A stretch of DNA of 64,000 nt from Ralstonia soli (lineage in GTDB: Bacteria > Pseudomonadota > Gammaproteobacteria > Burkholderiales > Burkholderiaceae). Below are positions 60,536-64,000 of the stretch, one piece after another. Under the pieces are notes generated by a model. It saw only the letters and a list, made by a program, of their open reading frames with translations, made no database searches and had not been told where the DNA came from. The position numbers and the translations under genes are program-made. The stretch is taken from contig NZ_JAMXHT010000007.1 in NCBI RefSeq assembly GCF_023955655.1, positions 186,001 through 250,000 of the forward strand, in the 5' to 3' direction. The stretch's first letter is position 1; each line of letters starts with the position of its first letter.

Positions 60536-63000
60536 CACAGCGGAATGTTGAGGTTCAGGTACAGGAACTTGCGGTTCTCGGGCTGGCCGTCGTAGCGATG
60601 GCGGCCAAAGCCGATGCCGTAAGAGACCTGCGTCTTGCGGCTGATCTGCCACACGTGCTCCAGCCGCGCTTCGTACATCGGGCTGTTGCCGAACGACTGC
60701 TGGTTGTACATGCCGCCGGTCAGGTAAACGCGCTGCGTGAACGACTTGTCGGCATAACGCCAGGGTGTCCACGACCAGATGGCGGTGGCCTGCCCGCTGT
60801 AGTCGCGAGACGGCGTGAAGTAGTTCAGGCCCGTCATCGTGTTGCTGCTGGTGTCGGCGCCAAAGAGCACACCGATCGTGTGGCGCGGCGAGACGAACAC
60901 CTGCTGATAGAAATTCGCGCCCCAGCGCTGGCGCAGGTTGCTGTCGGAGTAGCGCGACACGCCGTACGTGAGCGAGGCGTAGCGCGTTTCATCCCACGTG
61001 TAGCGCACGTTGCCGGAGAGCGTCTTGCCGGTCACGCCCACCTGGTACGCCTTGTAGGGCACCTCAAGGTCGTCGGTGGTGGCCATGCCCGACACCTTCC
61101 AGTGGTCGCTCGGTATCCACGTTGCATCGAGCGTGCCGCCGGTCTTGCCTGCCGATCCGACGGACTGGTGCACCTCGCCGTTCACCTCCACGCCGGTGTC
61201 GAACCACTGCACGCCCGCGCCATTGCGCACGCGGCTCTGCGATGCACCGTCAAACTGTGCGCGGCCCGCGAAGTTGTGGAAGAACAGGCGATAGTGATCG
61301 GCGAACGGGCTGCTGTAAGCCTTGGTGTCCACGCCATATTCGTTGTTGGCGAACACCGAATTGCCCTTGTCCGCCGTCGACTGGATGATGAGCTGCGGGC
61401 TCTGGTACACATCCAGATCCTTGCGCAGCGCATGCACCGAACCGTTCTCGGGAAAGCGCTCGTCCAGCCCATTGGCGGTGTCCTTGGCGGTCTTCAGGTC
61501 GTCCACCGCCAGCGATGCGCGGCCATAGCCGGCCACCACGCTCAGGTCGTCGGGGTGCTCGGCCAGCGCGGTCTTGTACATCTCGCGCGAGCGATACGGC
61601 TCGGCCTGCACCATGGCGCCATCGGCACGCGCGCTCACCAGTGATGCAGCGAACGGTGCTTCGTGCCGCCATTTGTCCATCTCCGAAATACCCTGGTGCG
61701 TGCGGCCCGTCAGCACCAGGTACTGCGCTTCCAGACGCTTGACGCGCGAGTAGTCCGGGTTGGGCGTGCCGGCTTCGGGCGCCAGGCGCACGTATTCCGG
61801 GTTGTCAGCCTTCATCTTGTCGAGCAGCGCTCGGGCCTCTTCAAAGCGCCCCGTGTCGAGCAGCGCGTAGAACAGGCCTTCTTGGACGTCCCCGGTTTCG
61901 ATCTCGCCCGGGCCCGCATCCTTGAGGGCGCGCGAGTAGGCGGCTGCCGCCTTGTCCGGCGTATCGAGATACGCATACGCATCGCCCGCCGCCACACGCG
62001 TGTAGGCCGGCACCTTGCCGGTCTGCGACATGGCTTCGTAGCGCTTGACGGCATCCTTCATGCGCCCGCGCGAGGCCAGCGCCACCACTTCGTCCGCCAC
62101 GATCTCCTGGCGGAATTCCGCGTTCTCGGGCGTGTCGGGCACCTTCTTGAGCAGCGCTTCGATCTCGGCCACGGCCTGGTCGATGATGACGAAGCGCTCG
62201 GGACCGTTGATCACCTTCAACTGCTGGCGGCCCCAGCGGATGCGCTGCGCCGCGGCGGCATGGTCGACATGCCACGACTCGGCCTCCGTGAACCAGTCAG
62301 GATGCTGGCGCAGGTTCTCCTGGGCCAGCGTGGCCGCGCCCTCGCGCGACTCGCGCATGACTTCATCGTGAAAGGCCTGGCGGTCCGTCGGCAACGGGCC
62401 GGTCTGGGCGTTGTCGGGCGCATTGCCGGCGGCATGCGTAGCTGCCGCACTGGCCGCTTCCGGCGACACCTGCAGCGGTTCCAGCGCGCCCGGGCCTTGG
62501 GCGCTCGGGCCCGCCGGCGCAGCGGGGGTTTGCATGGCAGGTGCCGCCGCATCCGGCGACGGCACGCCCGGCGGCAGCACCACCGTGGGCGACGTCGGCG
62601 CAGGCGGCGCAGCTTCGGCGGCCGGCATCGGCGCGGGCGGCGGTGACGTTGTTGCGGGCGAGGTTGTTGCCGGCGCATCCGCAGTTGGCGCGGGCTGCTG
62701 GGCCACCAGCATCGATGCGGCCGGAGACGTCGGCAGATCCTCACCGCCGGCCACCACCACCGTGGTGGATGCAAAAGTGGCCGGGCCCTTGGCGGCGGCG
62801 TCGGTCAGTTGCGAGTCGATCAGGCGGCGCGTGGCCGCGTTGGAAACATCATCGGCAGCGTGTGCGAACACGGGCGCCGAGCCGACCACCACAACGGTGG
62901 CCGCGGCGATTGCGCAGCGGCGGGGGTGCCATACTGCGGCCGTGCCGGTGCGCTCGGCCGGCATCGAGGAAATGGGCTCGTGGGTTGTCATTGTTGTCAT
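60535..63000 (-). CDS. pgaA: PgaA, PNAG outer-membrane export porin
   Basis: The product is 821 residues from ATG 63000 (weak ribosome site; ATG 62991 is an alternative). A signal-type segment lies near CAIAAATVVVVGSAPVFAHAA. An Ala/Pro-rich linker (about residues 70-180) precedes TPR helices (AYSRALKDAGPGEIETG, GRFEEARALLDKMKADNPE), then a beta-barrel ending in KFLYLNLNIPL. This is the PgaA plan: TPRs guide deacetylated polymer to the barrel. The long Ala/Pro linker is not typical of E. coli PgaA. It lies 64 bases after the regulator gene on the same strand. Confidence 0.93.
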   Translation of the reverse strand: MTTMTTHEPISSMPAERTGTAAVWHPRRCAIAAATVVVVGSAPVFAHAADDVSNAATRRLIDSQLTDAAAKGPATFASTTVVVAGGEDLPTSPAASMLVAQQPAPTADAPATTSPATTSPPPAPMPAAEAAPPAPTSPTVVLPPGVPSPDAAAPAMQTPAAPAGPSAQGPGALEPLQVSPEAASAAATHAAGNAPDNAQTGPLPTDRQAFHDEVMRESREGAATLAQENLRQHPDWFTEAESWHVDHAAAAQRIRWGRQQLKVINGPERFVIIDQAVAEIEALLKKVPDTPENAEFRQEIVADEVVALASRGRMKDAVKRYEAMSQTGKVPAYTRVAAGDAYAYLDTPDKAAAAYSRALKDAGPGEIETGDVQEGLFYALLDTGRFEEARALLDKMKADNPEYVRLAPEAGTPNPDYSRVKRLEAQYLVLTGRTHQGISEMDKWRHEAPFAASLVSARADGAMVQAEPYRSREMYKTALAEHPDDLSVVAGYGRASLAVDDLKTAKDTANGLDERFPENGSVHALRKDLDVYQSPQLIIQSTADKGNSVFANNEYGVDTKAYSSPFADHYRLFFHNFAGRAQFDGASQSRVRNGAGVQWFDTGVEVNGEVHQSVGSAGKTGGTLDATWIPSDHWKVSGMATTDDLEVPYKAYQVGVTGKTLSGNVRYTWDETRYASLTYGVSRYSDSNLRQRWGANFYQQVFVSPRHTIGVLFGADTSSNTMTGLNYFTPSRDYSGQATAIWSWTPWRYADKSFTQRVYLTGGMYNQQSFGNSPMYEARLEHVWQISRKTQVSYGIGFGRHRYDGQPENRKFLYLNLNIPL

Positions 63001-63064
63001 GTCCAGTGAGCGGAGCGCGCACGTGCGCGGCATCCGCAGTGCATGAAGAGCTGCCCGGGCAGAG

Positions 63065-64000
63065 TCAGCCCAGGCGCGCCGTACCGTTGGCGGTGCGCAC
63101 GGGGGCACGCATCGACTTGGCAGGCGTCACGCCGCCGGTCACGCCCCCAAATGCGCGTGTCATGGCCGCCCAGCGCGATTCAGCGCCCGCTTCGGCACCC
63201 GGATCGGGCGCTCCCGGCTGGGGGGATGAGGAGACCATCACTGCATCCTGCGCGGGCCGGCCGGCCTGAAGCGCGTACGGCGCCGATACAGTTGCAGGTG
63301 CAGTGGTTTGCACGAACGCGTCATCCGCCTCTGCAGACACCTGGACCGATGTCTGCGAAGACGGCACAGCCGTGCCTTGCAGTTCAAGCGGAATGCCCAG
63401 GCGCATGGCGGCGTACACCGCCTCGCTCTTGTTGCGCACGCTCAGGCGCCGGTACAGCGTGCACGCGTGCGTCTTGACGGTGGCTTCGGAAATACCCAGC
63501 AGACGCCCGACGCCCTTGACCGAGTGCCCGCGCGAGAGCAACACGAGCACTTCGTATTGCCGCAGCGACACATTGAGCCGCTGTGCCGCTTCCGATGCAT
63601 CGAGCGTGAGCATCGGCATGGCAGTGTTGGCCGCACGCGGCATCACCGCCGGATAAGACTGGCCGCCGGCCAGCACCAGCCGCAACGTGGCCAGCAGCAC
63701 CTCGGGGGACTGGGATTTGGCAACGTAAGCGTCCACGCCGCACGTCATGGCGACATGGGCCTCTTCGGCAGACACGCTGGCCGCGAGCACTACCACGCGA
63801 CTGGCTTCGCTGCGGGCAATGGCCTCGCGCAACTGGGCGACGTCGACCGGGGCACTCGCCTCGTCCAGACCGACGACAAGCAGATCGGCGCGCTCATCGC
63901 AAACATGCAGTTCGCCCGGCTCATCAGCCGGCAGTACCGGGGCGACGACCTCCAGGCCGAGGGTGGGATGCGCGAGCAATTGCGCAAGTCCGGCTCGCAG
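63065..64000 (-). CDS. LuxR-type response regulator upstream of pga (N terminus outside the window)
   Basis: At least 311 residues are encoded; the frame is open to the window edge, where it reads LRAGLAQLLAHPTLGLEVV, an early receiver-domain helix. The receiver seems atypical: the expected phospho-Asp position in ADLLVVGLDEA is Gly. The C-terminal LuxR helix-turn-helix is present: LNVSLRQYEVLVLLSRGHSVKGVGRLLGISEATVKTH (quoted in part: LLGISEATVKTHACTLYRRL). A long tail follows. It is directly before pgaA and probably controls it or is cotranscribed with it. Confidence 0.8.
   Translation of the reverse strand: MRAGLAQLLAHPTLGLEVVAPVLPADEPGELHVCDERADLLVVGLDEASAPVDVAQLREAIARSEASRVVVLAASVSAEEAHVAMTCGVDAYVAKSQSPEVLLATLRLVLAGGQSYPAVMPRAANTAMPMLTLDASEAAQRLNVSLRQYEVLVLLSRGHSVKGVGRLLGISEATVKTHACTLYRRLSVRNKSEAVYAAMRLGIPLELQGTAVPSSQTSVQVSAEADDAFVQTTAPATVSAPYALQAGRPAQDAVMVSSSPQPGAPDPGAEAGAESRWAAMTRAFGGVTGGVTPAKSMRAPVRTANGTARLG

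Overview
The window is high-GC DNA (about 65%) with dense, long genes. Gene content (pgaABCD, a 1,640-residue NAD-glutamate dehydrogenase, a DUF2322 protein, many chemosensory genes) and the intergenic repeats point to a betaproteobacterium of the Burkholderiaceae, most likely Ralstonia. This assignment is by recognition, not by a database search. No rRNA, tRNA, CRISPR array, transposase or phage gene was seen.

Positions 1-29,000 hold the most unusual part: a putative uptake and sensing island. A tripartite RND efflux operon (7064 to 648, minus strand) and a two-gene periplasmic operon (8773 to 7166) lie left of a sensor histidine kinase (8959). From 10610 to 22426 a plus-strand run encodes a NitT/TauT-type ABC importer, a periplasmic protein with two copies of an unnamed domain, four PstS-like binding proteins, and a TonB-dependent receptor with two more copies of that domain at its N terminus. 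An OmpR-type response regulator (23138 to 22476) and a DUF347 membrane protein close the run. A minus-strand operon (28988 to 24186) adds a PepSY/ferredoxin-reductase fusion, a tandem dimeric-barrel protein, a second NMT1-like binding protein and a predicted outer-membrane protein. Three promoters in the island share TTCA-type direct repeats at 11-bp spacing, the geometry expected for an OmpR/PhoB-family regulator. The simplest reading is one regulon for sensing and importing a scarce ligand (metal chelate, oxyanion or small organic compound); the ligand cannot be read from the sequence.

Positions 29,500-41,500 carry mostly stand-alone genes: an ArsN2-like acetyltransferase, a serine hydrolase divergent from a LysR regulator, a nitronate-monooxygenase-like flavoprotein, a CGNR regulator, an SDR oxidoreductase, a chemoreceptor with an apparent 1-base frameshift, a GNAT enzyme coupled to a phosphoesterase, a GST-like protein, a methyltransferase and a small membrane protein.

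Positions 41,600-45,700 (minus) form a compact chemosensory-like operon: a membrane receptor fused to Hpt and ATPase kinase domains, a short MCP-like protein, a CheX-like phosphatase and a CheY. Positions 46,100-55,700 hold DUF1801, DUF2322, NAD-glutamate dehydrogenase, a phosphatidylserine-decarboxylase-like enzyme, UdgX and several small proteins. Positions 56,000-64,000 (minus) carry pgaABCD for poly-N-acetylglucosamine, preceded on the same strand by a LuxR-type regulator cut by the window edge and followed by a strong intrinsic terminator.
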